DNA from: Basfia succiniciproducens
Lineage (GTDB): Bacteria > Pseudomonadota > Gammaproteobacteria > Enterobacterales > Pasteurellaceae
Direction: 5' to 3'
Assembly (NCBI RefSeq): GCF_011455875.1
Contig: NZ_CP015031.1
Span: 787,405-851,404, forward strand
Length of the DNA: 64,000 bases
How positions within the stretch are numbered: position 1 is the stretch's first letter; every line of letters starts with the position of its first letter. This document shows, piece by piece, positions 28,705-39,852 of this stretch. Both the position numbers and the translations under genes were made by a program. Under the pieces are notes generated by a model. The model ran no database searches and had not been told where the DNA came from. It worked only from the letters and a program-made list of their open reading frames with translations.

Positions 28705-30114
28705 CTAATAATCGTCATCATTAAATTGATGGCCGCCTGCATAATTATCAAAACGGGAATATTGCCCTTGAAAGGTCAAACGCACTCGTCCTATAGGCCC
28801 GTTACGCTGTTTACCGATGATAATTTCTGCTACATTGTGATTTTCTTCCGTTGTCTCATGGTACACTTCGTCACGATAAATAAACATGATCAGGTCCGCA
28901 TCCTGCTCGATAGATCCGGATTCCCTTAAATCCGAGTTCACAGGGCGTTTATCCGTACGGTTTTCCAAAGTCCGGTTTAGCTGTGACAACGCCACCACCG
29001 GTACTTCCAGTTCTTTTGCCAAGGCTTTCAGAGAGCGGGAAATTTCAGCGATTTCAAGAGTACGGTTATCAAAGCCCGGCGCCCGCATTAATTGCAAGTA
29101 ATCGATCATAATCAGGCTCAGACCGCCGTTTTCACGATAAACCCGTCTAGCTCGGGAACGTAATTCCGTCGGCGTTAAACCCGCCGAATCGTCAATGTAC
29201 ATATTGGGTTTATTGGTCAACATCCCCATGGTGCTTGAAATACGCGCCCATTCGTCATCTTCGGTAATTTGACCGGTGCGGATTTTAGTTTGATCCACAC
29301 GGGAAAGCGAAGCCAACGAACGCATCATAATTTGATCCGCCGGCATTTCCAGACTAAAAATCAACACGGGTTTTTCACTGGAAAGCGCAGCGTTCTCACA
29401 GAGATTCATGGCAAAAGTAGTTTTACCCATAGACGGACGCGCCGCCACAATAATCAGATCCGAAGGCTGTAAACCCGCGGTTTTCTTATCTAAATCTTTA
29501 AAGCCCGTAGTAACCCCCGTTACCCCGCCGTTTGCATGTTGGTTTTTGGATAAGAATTCGATTTTATCAATAGTGCGTTCTAAAATATTTAAAATATTCT
29601 CGGGGCCTTCATTTTCAGCGCTGCGCTTTTCCGCAATTTTGAACACTTCCCGCTCGGCTTCATCCAGTATCTCTTTGACGTCTCGCCCTTTCGGGGAATA
29701 AGCGCTTTGTGCGATGGTATTACCGACGCCGATTAATTCGCGCAGTACCGCCTTTTCACGCACAATATCCGCATAGGCAATGATATTCGCCGCACTCGGC
29801 GTATTTTTGGATAATTCCGCCAGATAAGCAAAACCGCCCACATCCTCCACCACGCCTTTGTTTTTCAGCGCCTGATCGAGCGTAATTAAATCAATCGGAT
29901 GATTTTGCCGCGCCAACTCCTCCATTTCTCTAAAAATCAAACGGTGAGCGGCGGTATAAAAATCTTCGGTAATCACATGTTCAACAACATTTTCCCAATG
30001 GGAATTATTCAGCATAATTCCGCCGAGCACCGCTTGTTCCGCTTCAATGGAATGAGGCGGAATATTGATTTGCGCAGTCTGTTTATCGGGTGATTGGGAA
30101 GGTTGTCTTGCCAT
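28705..30114 (-). CDS. dnaB: Replicative DNA helicase
   Basis: 469 residues from ATG 30114 (MARQPSQSPDKQTAQ); a frame open to 30162 begins without a conserved start. The N-terminal DnaB domain starts at SIEAEQAVLGGIMLNN. The RecA-type motor follows with Walker A ARPSMGKTTFAMN (about residue 234) and Walker B LIMIDYLQLM. No intein is present. The hexamer unwinds DNA at the replication fork. Confidence 0.96.
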   Translation of the reverse strand: MARQPSQSPDKQTAQINIPPHSIEAEQAVLGGIMLNNSHWENVVEHVITEDFYTAAHRLIFREMEELARQNHPIDLITLDQALKNKGVVEDVGGFAYLAELSKNTPSAANIIAYADIVREKAVLRELIGVGNTIAQSAYSPKGRDVKEILDEAEREVFKIAEKRSAENEGPENILNILERTIDKIEFLSKNQHANGGVTGVTTGFKDLDKKTAGLQPSDLIIVAARPSMGKTTFAMNLCENAALSSEKPVLIFSLEMPADQIMMRSLASLSRVDQTKIRTGQITEDDEWARISSTMGMLTNKPNMYIDDSAGLTPTELRSRARRVYRENGGLSLIMIDYLQLMRAPGFDNRTLEIAEISRSLKALAKELEVPVVALSQLNRTLENRTDKRPVNSDLRESGSIEQDADLIMFIYRDEVYHETTEENHNVAEIIIGKQRNGPIGRVRLTFQGQYSRFDNYAGGHQFNDDDY

Positions 30115-30289
30115 GAAAAAGCTCTCAATTAAAACTGAAAAAACCGCTATATCATATACCAATTTGCGCTAACATTTAAGGGAAAAAAAGAAAAGTGCGG
30201 TCTAAAAACGCTAAGTTTTATAGAAAATAGACATATATCAAAGATCGAATTAAAAGCCCGTCGGATTACCGCTTAAACAAATAATAAAA

Positions 30290-30317
30290 ACCGCACTTAA
30301 GTTGCCTAAAGTGCGGT
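30290..30317 (-). terminator. Terminator of aroG made of an uptake-sequence pair
   Basis: ACCGCACTT (30290-30298) and AAGTGCGGT (30309-30317) form a 9-bp stem just after the aroG stop (30338). On the minus strand a short A/T run follows. Another single uptake sequence is near 30192. Confidence 0.6.
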
Positions 30318-30337
30318 CAAAATTTTAAAAGTTTTGG

Positions 30338-31429
30338 TTATTTGCCGTTGACTTTGCGACGAGCGGCTACCGCATCGGACAGTTCTTGTAACACGATTTC
30401 CGTGTCATCCCAGCCGATACAGGCATCGGTGATACTTTGACCGTAAGTTTCCGCTTTTCCGTTTACTAAATCCTGACGACCTTCAACCAAGTGGCTTTCA
30501 ACCATCACGCCGAAAATTTGATTTGACCCCTGTGCGATTTGTTTTGCGACATCATGACAAACTTCCACTTGTTTTTTGAACTGTTTACTGCTGTTAGCAT
30601 GGCTGAAGTCGATCATTACATGACCGATACGGCCGCTTTTCTCGATATTAGCACAAACTTTTGCGATATTTTCCGCATCATAATTCGTACCTTTATCACC
30701 GCCGCGTAAAATAATATGGCAATCCAGATTACCTTTTGTTGAAACAATCGCCGAATGCCCGAATTTAGTGACCGATAAGAAATGGTGGGAAGCTTCCGCC
30801 GCACCAATAGCGTCTAAAGCGATTTTCACACCGCCGTTCGTGCCGTTTTTAAAGCCCACCGCACAAGACAAACCGGAAGCCAGTTCACGATGAACCTGCG
30901 ATTCCGTGGTACGGGCGCCAATTGCGCCCCAGCTCATGAAATCAGCCACATATTGCGGGGTGATCATGTCTAAAAATTCACCCGCCGTCGGCAAACCGAG
31001 ATCATTGATGTCTGATAATAGTTTGCGCGCAATACGTAAACCGTCGTTTAATGCATAGGTATCGTTTAAATACGGATCGTTAATTAACCCTTTCCAACCC
31101 ACGGTAGTACGCGGTTTTTCAAAATAAACGCGCATGATGATTTCTAAGGCATCTTTATATTTTTCGCGCATTTTCGCCATGCGGTTGGCATATTCAAGCG
31201 CCGCTTTAGGATCATGAATCGAACAAGGACCGATAATCACCAACAGGCGATCATCTTCACCGTGAATAATTTGATGGGCTTTATTGCGGGCGTTTCTGAC
31301 CGTTTTAACGGCGACATTGCTTGCCGGATATTTTTCCAATAAAGCGACCGGCGGAAGCAACTGTTCGATATTGGCAATTCTGGTATCGTCGTTTGCGACA
31401 CGAATATTATTTTTGTTTTTTGTAGGCAT
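30338..31429 (-). CDS. aroG: 3-deoxy-7-phosphoheptulonate synthase (DAHP synthase, AroG type)
   Basis: 363 residues from ATG 31429 (MPTKNKNNIRVANDD); the upstream extension is not conserved. Class I DAHP synthase motifs: LLVIIGPCSIHDP, FEKPRTTVGWKGLINDP, GARTTESQVHRELASGLS, and KGNLDCHIILRGG. It condenses phosphoenolpyruvate with erythrose-4-phosphate, the first step of aromatic amino-acid synthesis. The N-terminal RVANDDTRI segment is the region that binds the inhibitory amino acid in this family; which amino acid inhibits it is not certain from sequence. Confidence 0.93.
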   Translation of the reverse strand: MPTKNKNNIRVANDDTRIANIEQLLPPVALLEKYPASNVAVKTVRNARNKAHQIIHGEDDRLLVIIGPCSIHDPKAALEYANRMAKMREKYKDALEIIMRVYFEKPRTTVGWKGLINDPYLNDTYALNDGLRIARKLLSDINDLGLPTAGEFLDMITPQYVADFMSWGAIGARTTESQVHRELASGLSCAVGFKNGTNGGVKIALDAIGAAEASHHFLSVTKFGHSAIVSTKGNLDCHIILRGGDKGTNYDAENIAKVCANIEKSGRIGHVMIDFSHANSSKQFKKQVEVCHDVAKQIAQGSNQIFGVMVESHLVEGRQDLVNGKAETYGQSITDACIGWDDTEIVLQELSDAVAARRKVNGK

Positions 31430-31496
31430 AATCAACTCTCTGTATATCATCCGAAAAATAGAAAAATTTAACCGCACTTTAAAGCTTATCAAGTGC

Positions 31497-31531
31497 TTAG
31501 GGTCTATTTATCTTTTATAAACAGACCCTAA
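31497..31531. repeat. 35-bp palindromic repeat, copy 1
   Basis: TTAGGGTCTATTTAT and ATAAACAGACCCTAA face each other across a 5-nt loop with one mismatch. An almost identical palindrome lies at 38647-38681 and a partial one after the YchE-like gene at about 25723. It lies in the gap between aroG and lolE. It may be an extragenic repeat family or a terminator. Confidence 0.6.
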
Positions 31532-31594
31532 TGTTAAGTGAGATTACTCTACCACTTAATTTTGCATTGGTAAACTAGTACATTGTTATTTTTA

Positions 31595-32836
31595 TTAATG
31601 GCCGCTCAAAACCTGCGCCGGTTGCAATTTTGCCGCCCTGTTAGCCGGGTATAAACTTGCCAATAAACTTAACATTAAAGCAGCAACCAGTACTAATAAA
31701 ACGTCTTGCCAGTGTAGTTCGCTGGGTAAAAAGTCCACAAAATAAATACCGTCCGACAATAATTTATGCCCTAGCAGGCTTTCGACGGCTTTAATAATTG
31801 AGGTGAGATTTAACGATAAAATAACGCCGAGAATTATTCCTATTAAACAGCCTTTCATGCCGGCTTGCAGCCCGTACCAGATAAAAATACGTTTAATAAA
31901 ACCGTTGTTTGCGCCGAGGGTGCGCATAATGGCGATATCGCCCGCTTTGTCTTTTACCGCCATAATCAGGGTGGAAACAATATTAAAACAGGCAACGCCG
32001 ATAACTAATACCATGGCAATATACATAACTGTCCGAATCAGCTGAATATCACGGTACATATAACCGAATTTGTTGATCCAGGTCTGTAAATTCAGCATTT
32101 GCGGATAATCGTTAAGATTAGCAAAATTAAGTTGCTGAACCTTAAACGGATCCGCTACTTTCATTTCAATACCGCTTATTTCATTTTTGGCAAAACCCAA
32201 AAATTCCTGCGCGGTGGCGAGAGGAATTAATGCATAACTATGGTCAAGCTGCCCGTCCAAGCGCAAAATACCGGTCACCTGAACACGTTCGCGGGCGGGC
32301 TGAGAAAGCTGAGCACCGTTCGTATTTTGCGAAATGAGCAATGTAACCCAATCGCCCTCCGACACATTTAAATCTCTGGCGATGCCCGAACCCAGCACTA
32401 ATCCGCCCCGTTCGGTAAATTGTTGCCAGCCGTTATTCAACACGAATTTGCCTAACGAACTCACGTTGTCCAGCATTTTGTGATCAACGCCGTGAACCTG
32501 AACCACTTTCAATTTTGCTCCGTTTTCCACTAATGCGGTGAAACTTACGTAAGGCGAAACCGCTTTAATATCGGAATTTGCCATCAGGCGTCGTTCCAGA
32601 TCTTGCCGATCGTTAATCCGCCCGTCTTGATAAGCGGTGATATCACTGTGCGGCACAACGGCTAAAATACGGTTATTTAGCTCTCGCTCGAAACCGTTCA
32701 TGGCGCTTAACCCGAGGATTAACACCGCAACGCCTAACGCAATACCGATACTGGAAAATAACGCAATGAGGGAAACCAAACGATTTTTCTGTTTTGCCCG
32801 TTGATAACGCCAGCTAATAAAAAATGGAGTATTCAT
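31595..32836 (-). CDS. lolE: Lipoprotein-releasing ABC transporter permease LolE
   Basis: 413 residues: an N-terminal helix, a large periplasmic domain (about 45-270) and three C-terminal helices (FtsX-like). LSAMNGFERELNNRIL after TM1 is the LolC/E signature, and AGDIAIMRTLGAN the coupling-loop block before the C-terminal helices. It has the longer periplasmic domain of LolE. With LolC and LolD it extracts outer-membrane lipoproteins from the inner membrane and hands them to LolA. It is the last gene of the lolC-lolD-lolE operon (12-bp gap after lolD). Confidence 0.92.
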   Translation of the reverse strand: MNTPFFISWRYQRAKQKNRLVSLIALFSSIGIALGVAVLILGLSAMNGFERELNNRILAVVPHSDITAYQDGRINDRQDLERRLMANSDIKAVSPYVSFTALVENGAKLKVVQVHGVDHKMLDNVSSLGKFVLNNGWQQFTERGGLVLGSGIARDLNVSEGDWVTLLISQNTNGAQLSQPARERVQVTGILRLDGQLDHSYALIPLATAQEFLGFAKNEISGIEMKVADPFKVQQLNFANLNDYPQMLNLQTWINKFGYMYRDIQLIRTVMYIAMVLVIGVACFNIVSTLIMAVKDKAGDIAIMRTLGANNGFIKRIFIWYGLQAGMKGCLIGIILGVILSLNLTSIIKAVESLLGHKLLSDGIYFVDFLPSELHWQDVLLVLVAALMLSLLASLYPANRAAKLQPAQVLSGH

Positions 32837-32848
32837 TGAAATCCACCG

Positions 32849-33535
32849 TTACATTTCCGGCCGCAATACGCCGTCTTGCATAATTAAACGACGATTCAGC
32901 TTTTCGGCTAAATTTAAATCATGGGTGACCAGTAAAAATGCGATGCCTTGTTCCTCATTCAGTTGTTGAATCAGTTCAAAAATACTTTCCGTGGTTTTAT
33001 GGTCGAGGTTTCCCGTCGGTTCGTCCGCTAATACCAACGCGGGATTATTAACCAACGCGCGGGCAATCGCAACCCGTTGCCGTTCGCCGCCGGAAAGTGC
33101 GGACGGTTTATGAGTAATTCTGTGAGACAACCCCACCGCATTGAGCATTTTTTCCGCACGATCTTTAGCTTCGGTTTTATTCTGATTACCGATTAACATC
33201 GGCATTAACACGTTTTCCAGCGCGGTAAAATCCGCCATTAAATGGTGGAACTGATAAACAAACCCCAAATAAGTATTGCGCAATTTCGCCAATTCGTCTT
33301 GCGAGGCTTTTTGCAGAGATTTGCCTTTAATAAAGACTTCGCCCGAAGTAGGTTGATCCAACCCGCCTAAAGTATGTAATAAAGTACTTTTGCCGGACCC
33401 TGAACTGCCTACAATCGCCACCAGTTCCTTATCGTTCATAGAAAAAGTGACGTCTTTTAAAACTCGGGTTGTTACCGACCCTTCAATGTAATCTTTAGTC
33501 AGATTCTGACAATTTAATAAAATTCCGTTGTTCAT
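32849..33535 (-). CDS. lolD: Lipoprotein-releasing system ATPase LolD
   Basis: 228 residues. ABC ATPase with Walker [10 protein letters not shown], the LolD-type motif [20 protein letters not shown] (Q-loop), signature [15 protein letters not shown], Walker [13 protein letters not shown] and the H-loop [10 protein letters not shown]. It energises lipoprotein release by LolCE and sits between the two permease genes. An uptake sequence lies in the lolC-lolD gap (about 33584). Confidence 0.94.
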   Translation of the reverse strand: MNNGILLNCQNLTKDYIEGSVTTRVLKDVTFSMNDKELVAIVGSSGSGKSTLLHTLGGLDQPTSGEVFIKGKSLQKASQDELAKLRNTYLGFVYQFHHLMADFTALENVLMPMLIGNQNKTEAKDRAEKMLNAVGLSHRITHKPSALSGGERQRVAIARALVNNPALVLADEPTGNLDHKTTESIFELIQQLNEEQGIAFLLVTHDLNLAEKLNRRLIMQDGVLRPEM

Positions 33536-33594
33536 AATTGCTGTTCTATTTTTATCCGGAGGTAAAATTCTTTAAATTTTGACCGCACTTTTAC

Positions 33595-34788
33595 TTATTC
33601 ATATCTCAATGCTTCCGCCGGTTCCACTTTTGCCGCCCGATAAGCGGGATAAATAGTGGATAACAGCGACAATAATAATGAGAACGCCACAATAACGATA
33701 ATTTGCCCCAATTCCAAAGAAGTAGGTAAAAAGATGCCGCGTTGACCGAATAACTCAATAATATCGGCTAAATTCAGCGTAATGAGCACGCCTAATATAG
33801 TACCGATTATTGTACCGACCAGCCCCACTAAAAAACCTTGCAAAATAAAAATACGGCGAACCTGTCGCTTGTTTAATCCTTGAGTTTGCAAAATGGCAAT
33901 TTCTCCTTGTTTGTCTACTACCATCAAACTCAATGAAGTAATGATATTGGAAATCGCCACAATAATAATCAGGCTGATTAATAACCCCATCATATTTTTT
34001 TCCATGCGTACCGCCTGGAAAAATTCACCTTTTTGGCTGCGCCAATCCTCTAATTTCCATTTATCCGCAGAAAAAAATTGCGGCAATGCGGTAATTTGAA
34101 AAGGATCGTCTAAAAATAACCGATAACCTTGCACCTGCTCCGGTCGAATGCGCATTAAACGCCCGATATCCGACAAATTAGCAAAAATTTCATAGTCGGA
34201 AACTTCGGAATTATCGGAAAAATAAATATCGCTGACAGTAAACAAGCGCTGTGTCGGTACTCGTCCGAAAGGCGTATATTGGCTGTTTTCGGTGATCATT
34301 AAGCGTACTTTATCGCCGATATTCAGACGGAGCTTATCCGCCAACCTGTTGCCTATCAGAATTTTAAATTCGCCGGCAGGCAGTAATTCGCTAAGTTGCT
34401 GTTGGGTTAAATAATCCAGAATTAAATCATCGCTTGGTTTTTGCACGCCGATAATATGCCCTGCGCTCACACCTTGCGCGGTTTGTAAAATAACATTCGT
34501 GCTATTAATCGGTACCGCCTGGCGCACAAAATCCGGCATGGCCGGTTGGGCGGCTTGTAAATCCAAATAACCTTCCTGCGGCATTAATACGGCATGAGGA
34601 ATGCCGGATAACACCTGTTGTTTTTGATGTTTTTCCAGACCGTTCATGACAGACAACACAATAATCAGCGCCATCACACCAAGCACAATGCCCGAGCTGG
34701 CCAAATTAGTCACTAATCGGGCGAAACGATCCGCACTTTTAGCCCGCCAGTAACGCAGCGCGATATAAAGGGAAACTGGGAAATTCAT
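33595..34788 (-). CDS. lolC: Lipoprotein-releasing ABC transporter permease LolC
   Basis: 397 residues with the same four-helix FtsX-type layout as LolE. MNFPVSLYIALRYWRAKSAD and SVMNGLEKHQKQQVLSGIPH are the LolC N-terminal blocks, and the C-terminal three helices end in AAKVEPAEALRYE. It recruits LolA through its periplasmic domain and binds lipoproteins together with LolE. It is the first gene of the operon, with the 118 bp upstream (34789-34906) serving as promoter region. Confidence 0.92.
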   Translation of the reverse strand: MNFPVSLYIALRYWRAKSADRFARLVTNLASSGIVLGVMALIIVLSVMNGLEKHQKQQVLSGIPHAVLMPQEGYLDLQAAQPAMPDFVRQAVPINSTNVILQTAQGVSAGHIIGVQKPSDDLILDYLTQQQLSELLPAGEFKILIGNRLADKLRLNIGDKVRLMITENSQYTPFGRVPTQRLFTVSDIYFSDNSEVSDYEIFANLSDIGRLMRIRPEQVQGYRLFLDDPFQITALPQFFSADKWKLEDWRSQKGEFFQAVRMEKNMMGLLISLIIIVAISNIITSLSLMVVDKQGEIAILQTQGLNKRQVRRIFILQGFLVGLVGTIIGTILGVLITLNLADIIELFGQRGIFLPTSLELGQIIVIVAFSLLLSLLSTIYPAYRAAKVEPAEALRYE

Positions 34789-34906
34789 ATTACCTTTAGG
34801 TATCTAACCTGTTTGAATCACATTTAAATAAGATGAAAATGACAGATGGAAACATCCGAGAGGAAACCCCATCCACTCTCATCGAGCAAATGGGGTGATT
34901 ATACGT

Positions 34907-35848
34907 TTATTTTCCGGTGGCGACAAACTCTTCAATATTATCGCGTACTTTATTGACTAAAGTGGTAACCGCACTATCCGACGCCCAAGCGATATGCGGA
35001 GTAATGAGCAGATTCGGCATGGTTTTCGCCGCAACAATTAGCGGATTATCTTTTTCCGGCGGTTCTTTAATCATTACATCAATCGCCGCACCGGCCAAAT
35101 GCCCGGATTTTAACGCATCCAACAATGCCTGTTCGTCCACTAAAGGACCTCTGCCGGTATTGATTAAAAACGCACCTTTTTTGAAAAGCGACAAAGTTTC
35201 TTTGTTAATCAGGTTTGTTGTGTGTTCCGTTAGCGGGCAGTGCAACGTGACGATATCCGCCTGTTTCAGTACCTCATCAAAAGGCGTATAACCTTCACGG
35301 CAGGACTGCGCGTTCCGATGTTCCGCATAAAGTACTTTCATACCAAGTGCGCTTGCCAAACGTCCGACTTCAGTCCCTAAACAACCCTTTCCTACCACAC
35401 CCAACACCGAGCCGCGAATATCCGTGATCGGGTAATCAAAATAACAGAACTGTTTAGACTCGCCCCATTTCCCATCCAACTGATCCCGATACCAACCGGC
35501 AAGGCTGTGTTTTAATGAAAATATTAACCCTAACACATGTTCCGGTACGGTTACCGATGAATAGCCGGCAACATTTTTAACCCTAATGCCCAATTCTTTT
35601 GCAGCGATAAGATCAATGTTATTTGTGCCCGTTGCCGTTAATGCGATTAATTTTAACTTAGGCAATTGTTCCATCACTTCGCGGGAAAAAATAACTTTGC
35701 TGGTAACCACAATATCCGCATCCTTTGCCCGTTCCACTGTTTGTTCCGCACCGGTATAAGGATAATCAATCCATTCGTGATCAAAATCAGGACGTGGAAT
35801 CGGCAAATGAGGAGGAAGCGCCGTGCTGTCTAAGAAAACAATTTTCAT
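34907..35848 (-). CDS. D-2-hydroxyacid dehydrogenase (glycerate dehydrogenase/hydroxypyruvate reductase type)
   Basis: 313 residues from ATG 35848 (MKIVFLDSTALPPHL). The frame stays open to 35941, but that part runs through the kdsA terminator. NAD-binding motif GVVGKGCLGTEVGRLA; catalytic Arg in NTGRGPLVDEQALLDAL, Glu in the IDVMIKEPPE block and His in LITPHIAWAS. The family reduces 2-keto acids such as hydroxypyruvate or glyoxylate with NAD(P)H; which one is not clear. It has its own leftward unit, with a weak hairpin (34872-34899) close to the stop. Confidence 0.85.
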   Translation of the reverse strand: MKIVFLDSTALPPHLPIPRPDFDHEWIDYPYTGAEQTVERAKDADIVVTSKVIFSREVMEQLPKLKLIALTATGTNNIDLIAAKELGIRVKNVAGYSSVTVPEHVLGLIFSLKHSLAGWYRDQLDGKWGESKQFCYFDYPITDIRGSVLGVVGKGCLGTEVGRLASALGMKVLYAEHRNAQSCREGYTPFDEVLKQADIVTLHCPLTEHTTNLINKETLSLFKKGAFLINTGRGPLVDEQALLDALKSGHLAGAAIDVMIKEPPEKDNPLIVAAKTMPNLLITPHIAWASDSAVTTLVNKVRDNIEEFVATGK

Positions 35849-35904
35849 AAAAGCTCCTTGTTTAGGTAAATAAAGTTCGTCTTTAATATGAGAAATAGCA
35901 TACA

Positions 35905-35935
35905 AAAAAAGTGCGGTAAAAACTACCGCACTTTT
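35905..35935 (-). terminator. Terminator of kdsA operon made of an uptake-sequence pair
   Basis: AAAAGTGCGGTA and TACCGCACTTTT form a 12-bp stem with a 5-nt loop, followed on the minus strand by a T-run. It ends the prfA-prmC-sirB1-kdsA unit. Confidence 0.85.
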
Positions 35936-35950
35936 CATCATTCAATGAAA

Positions 35951-36814
<864 letters not shown>

Positions 36815-36829
36815 CTATAGTTAATTTCT

Positions 36830-37624
36830 TTAGTGGAGTTCAGAAAAATGATCTTTTAATTCGGCAAGTTGCGCCGTTAATAAAAATGAGGTGGGGTCCT
36901 GCGGACATTGATCCACAAAATACTGCAAATCCTCCGCCGCCGCCTGATAGCAACCCATTTGCGCCAATACTAGCCCACGGTCACGGATTTCATAAGGGTC
37001 TTCCGGGTGATAACGCAGCAACGAGGCAATATATCGGTATGCCGCATCATTACGGTTTTCCCGAATCAAGGCGTTTTTAGCCAGCTGTCTAAAGCGGTTA
37101 AGCAATGTATTTACATCCGCTCGCTCAAGTTCTTCACTACTGATTTCCGCCCCGAAACCGAACGCGCCTTCATATAATTTCTGCAAATGAGCTTGCGATA
37201 GGTAATGACCGTTCCAAGGGTCGATAAACGCCACTTCATTATCAACTTCAGCCCGTAAAATCAACTGGGTCGGAAAATTTACCGGATAAAGCGGTAGCTT
37301 TAAGCTGTCTGCCAGATACAACAGCAATGCGCCCAAACTAACGGGCATACCGGAATGAGTTTCCAGTACATAGGCGAGATATAGATTCTCCGCTTCAAAA
37401 TAATGTTCCGGATCGCAATGAAATCCCCAGTCGCCATAGAAAAGCTGTAATAATTGATGGATTCGGACTTTATCGTCACCCTCTTGCCCGATAACCTGAC
37501 GGGCTTTTCGAACCAAACCGCCTATTAACGAACGGATACGCCTCAATTCATCCCCTTCATCATCACAGGTGATGAGATAAAAAGAGGTCATTTCGTCATA
37601 TAAGGCTTTTTGATAATACTTCAT
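36830..37624 (-). CDS. SirB1 family transglutaminase-like/TPR protein
   Basis: 264 residues. The N-terminal half is the transglutaminase-like SirB1 core (FYGDWGFHCDPEHYFEAENL, THSGMPVSLGALLLYLADSL, PVNFPTQLILRAEV). The usual catalytic Cys is not evident, as in most SirB1 proteins. The C-terminal part (about 190-260) holds two TPR-like helices (NDAAYRYIASLLRYHPEDP, YQAAAEDLQYFVDQCPQDP). The biochemical role is unknown. Its ATG overlaps the prmC stop (ATGA at 37621-37624), so it is coupled to prmC. Confidence 0.88.
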   Translation of the reverse strand: MKYYQKALYDEMTSFYLITCDDEGDELRRIRSLIGGLVRKARQVIGQEGDDKVRIHQLLQLFYGDWGFHCDPEHYFEAENLYLAYVLETHSGMPVSLGALLLYLADSLKLPLYPVNFPTQLILRAEVDNEVAFIDPWNGHYLSQAHLQKLYEGAFGFGAEISSEELERADVNTLLNRFRQLAKNALIRENRNDAAYRYIASLLRYHPEDPYEIRDRGLVLAQMGCYQAAAEDLQYFVDQCPQDPTSFLLTAQLAELKDHFSELH

Positions 37625-38574
37625 TCTTTATTCCAACAACCAAGAGTAATGCGTTCATTGTCGCCATAATCTTTCATTGTTGCAACCTGTTGCCAGTAAT
37701 TTTGTGAAAATTCATTAAAAATCGACCGCACTTTTTGCCCTTGCTGCCAACCGTGCTCTAATATTAACCAGCCCTGGTGTTTTAAATGAAACGGCGCCCG
37801 CTCGATAATATGCCGCAAATCCGCATATCCCGAGTCTTCCGCCACCAATGCCGTTAAGGGCTCAAAACGCACGTCTCCCAAAGCTAAATGCTCGTCCTGA
37901 CGGTCAATATAAGGCGGGTTACCGACTATAATGTCAAATTGCCGGTTTTCCAGTTGTTCAAACCAATTGCTTTGTAAAAATTCAACTTGCGGCAATTGAT
38001 TTCTCAGGGCGTTCCGCTTAGCAAGTTCGATGGCACCGTTCGTCAGGTCCACACCTAAAATCCGCAATTTTGCACCGCACTTTTGGCTAATCGGCGCTAA
38101 TTCCGCCGCTAAGGCTAAAGCGATGGCGCCGGTTCCCGTACCAAGATCAAGAATGGCTAATTCACCTGAAAAGTGCGGTGAATTTAAGCGAAATTTTGCA
38201 AATTCTAAGGCTTTTTCCACTAAAATTTCCGTATCAGGACGGGGAATCAAAGTATCCGGCGAGACCTCTAAATTCAACGACCAAAAATCCTGTTCGCCGA
38301 GAATGTAGGCTATAGGTTCGCCTTCACAACGGCGTACTAAGTATTGCGATAAAAGCGCCGATTCATTTTCCGTTAATAAAGTATCCGAAAAAGCGATAAT
38401 CGTACTTTTGCTTTTTTGGGTAACAAATTGCAGCAACCGATTTGCATCAACCTTCGGATTGGCATAAGGATCTTGCTTCGTCATATCCTGTAAGCTGTCT
38501 TCAGCAAACGCCAGCCATTGTTGATATGTTTGGGGGTAAATTTTTGTTATTGTGATTTCTTCACCGATTACCAT
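37621..38574 (-). CDS. prmC: Peptide chain release factor N5-glutamine methyltransferase
   Basis: 317 residues from ATG 38574, chosen because GAGGA lies 5 nt upstream; the frame is open to 38643 but that extension is not family-like. The SAM-binding motif is LDLGTGTGAIALALA, and the catalytic motif FDIIVGNPPYIDRQDEHL binds the glutamine amide. SPDTLIPRPDTEILVE is the conserved linker. It methylates the glutamine of the GGQ loop in release factors RF1 and RF2. It sits just after prfA, its substrate gene. Two Hin-type uptake sequences lie within it. Confidence 0.93.
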   Translation of the reverse strand: MVIGEEITITKIYPQTYQQWLAFAEDSLQDMTKQDPYANPKVDANRLLQFVTQKSKSTIIAFSDTLLTENESALLSQYLVRRCEGEPIAYILGEQDFWSLNLEVSPDTLIPRPDTEILVEKALEFAKFRLNSPHFSGELAILDLGTGTGAIALALAAELAPISQKCGAKLRILGVDLTNGAIELAKRNALRNQLPQVEFLQSNWFEQLENRQFDIIVGNPPYIDRQDEHLALGDVRFEPLTALVAEDSGYADLRHIIERAPFHLKHQGWLILEHGWQQGQKVRSIFNEFSQNYWQQVATMKDYGDNERITLGCWNKE

Positions 38575-38646
38575 AAAATCCTCAGTTAGTTGTTTAAACC
38601 TAATCCCTGATTTCATCGTTCTTTTCTCTTGAATTTTCGACAAGTA

Positions 38647-38681
38647 TTAGGGTCCGTTTATCTTTTATAAACAGACCCTAA
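38647..38681. repeat. 35-bp palindromic repeat, copy 2
   Basis: TTAGGGTCCGTTTAT and ATAAACAGACCCTAA face each other across the same 5-nt loop as the copy at 31497. It lies between prfA and prmC, so if it terminates transcription it does so within the operon and could lower prmC expression. Confidence 0.6.
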
Positions 38682-38740
38682 AAGAATGTGCGGGATAAAC
38701 AGGAAAAAGGCAAGCCTGCAAGCCCACCCTTTGAAGAACC

Positions 38741-39823
38741 TTATGGTTGATCCGATAACGCCGCCAGTTGATCCGCCTGGTATTCGGTGATGATTGGTTG
38801 AATCAATTCATCGATTTTACCGTTCATCACTTCATCCAGGCGATATACAGTTAAATTAATACGGTGATCCGTCACACGGCCCTGCGGATAGTTATAAGTA
38901 CGGATTTTATCCGAACGGTCGCCCGAACCTAATAAATTACGACGGGTCGTAGCCTGTTCGGCAGCTAATTTATCCTGCTCCGCCTGTACCAAACGCGAAG
39001 CTAATACTGCCAAGGCTTTCGCTTTGTTTTTGTGTTGCGAACGTTCATCCTGACATTCCACCACCATCCCTGTCGGAATATGGGTGATACGCACGGCAGA
39101 GTCGGTTTTATTGATATGCTGGCCACCGGCACCGGATGCCCGGTAAGTATCAATACGTAAATCCGCCGGATTAATTTCCGGCATTTCGCTTTCAGGTAGT
39201 TCCGGCATCACCGCAACGGTACAGGCAGACGTATGAATACGGCCTTGCGATTCGGTTTTGGGTACGCGTTGCACACGGTGACCGCCCGATTCGAATTTAA
39301 GCTGCCCGTAAACGTTATCACCGCTCACTAAAGCGATAATCTCTTTATATCCGCCTTGTTCGCTTTCATTTTCACTAAGCACTTCAACACGCCATCTTTT
39401 CATTTCGGCATAACGACTGTACATACGGAATAAATCGCCGGCGAAAATACCCGCTTCATCACCGCCTGTTCCGGCACGGATTTCTAAATAGGCGTTATAT
39501 TCATCGTTCGGATCGCGTGGCAATAATAAAATCTGTAAATGCTGTTCGACTTCTTCAAGTTCGTTTTTTGACTCTTCAATTTCCATTTGAGCCATTTCTT
39601 TCATTTCCGGGTCATCAAGCAACAGTTCCGCTTCTTCGATATTAGAATTTAATTGTTTCCAGCGTGAAAATGTTTTGACCACTTCTTCTAATTGTGAATA
39701 TTCTTTTGAGTAAGCGCGAAATTTATCCTGATCGCTAATTACCGAAGCATCACCTAGCAATGCTTCCAGCTCTTCATAACGTTCGTTTAAGCTATCTAGT
39801 TTACTAATAATACTGGGTTTCAT
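38741..39823 (-). CDS. prfA: Peptide chain release factor 1
   Basis: 360 residues, full length. The GGQ loop is intact ([19 protein letters not shown]), and the codon-recognition domain includes the PxT-type segment. It releases peptides at UAA and UAG. Its GGQ glutamine is the target of PrmC, encoded directly downstream. Confidence 0.96.
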   Translation of the reverse strand: MKPSIISKLDSLNERYEELEALLGDASVISDQDKFRAYSKEYSQLEEVVKTFSRWKQLNSNIEEAELLLDDPEMKEMAQMEIEESKNELEEVEQHLQILLLPRDPNDEYNAYLEIRAGTGGDEAGIFAGDLFRMYSRYAEMKRWRVEVLSENESEQGGYKEIIALVSGDNVYGQLKFESGGHRVQRVPKTESQGRIHTSACTVAVMPELPESEMPEINPADLRIDTYRASGAGGQHINKTDSAVRITHIPTGMVVECQDERSQHKNKAKALAVLASRLVQAEQDKLAAEQATTRRNLLGSGDRSDKIRTYNYPQGRVTDHRINLTVYRLDEVMNGKIDELIQPIITEYQADQLAALSDQP

Positions 39824-39852
39824 TGGTTTCCCTTTAAAATGAATAAGCCATA

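Noticed and set aside
35849..35941. Longer N-terminus of the hydroxyacid dehydrogenase
   Set aside because: It runs through the kdsA terminator hairpin; MKIVFLDS is the family start.
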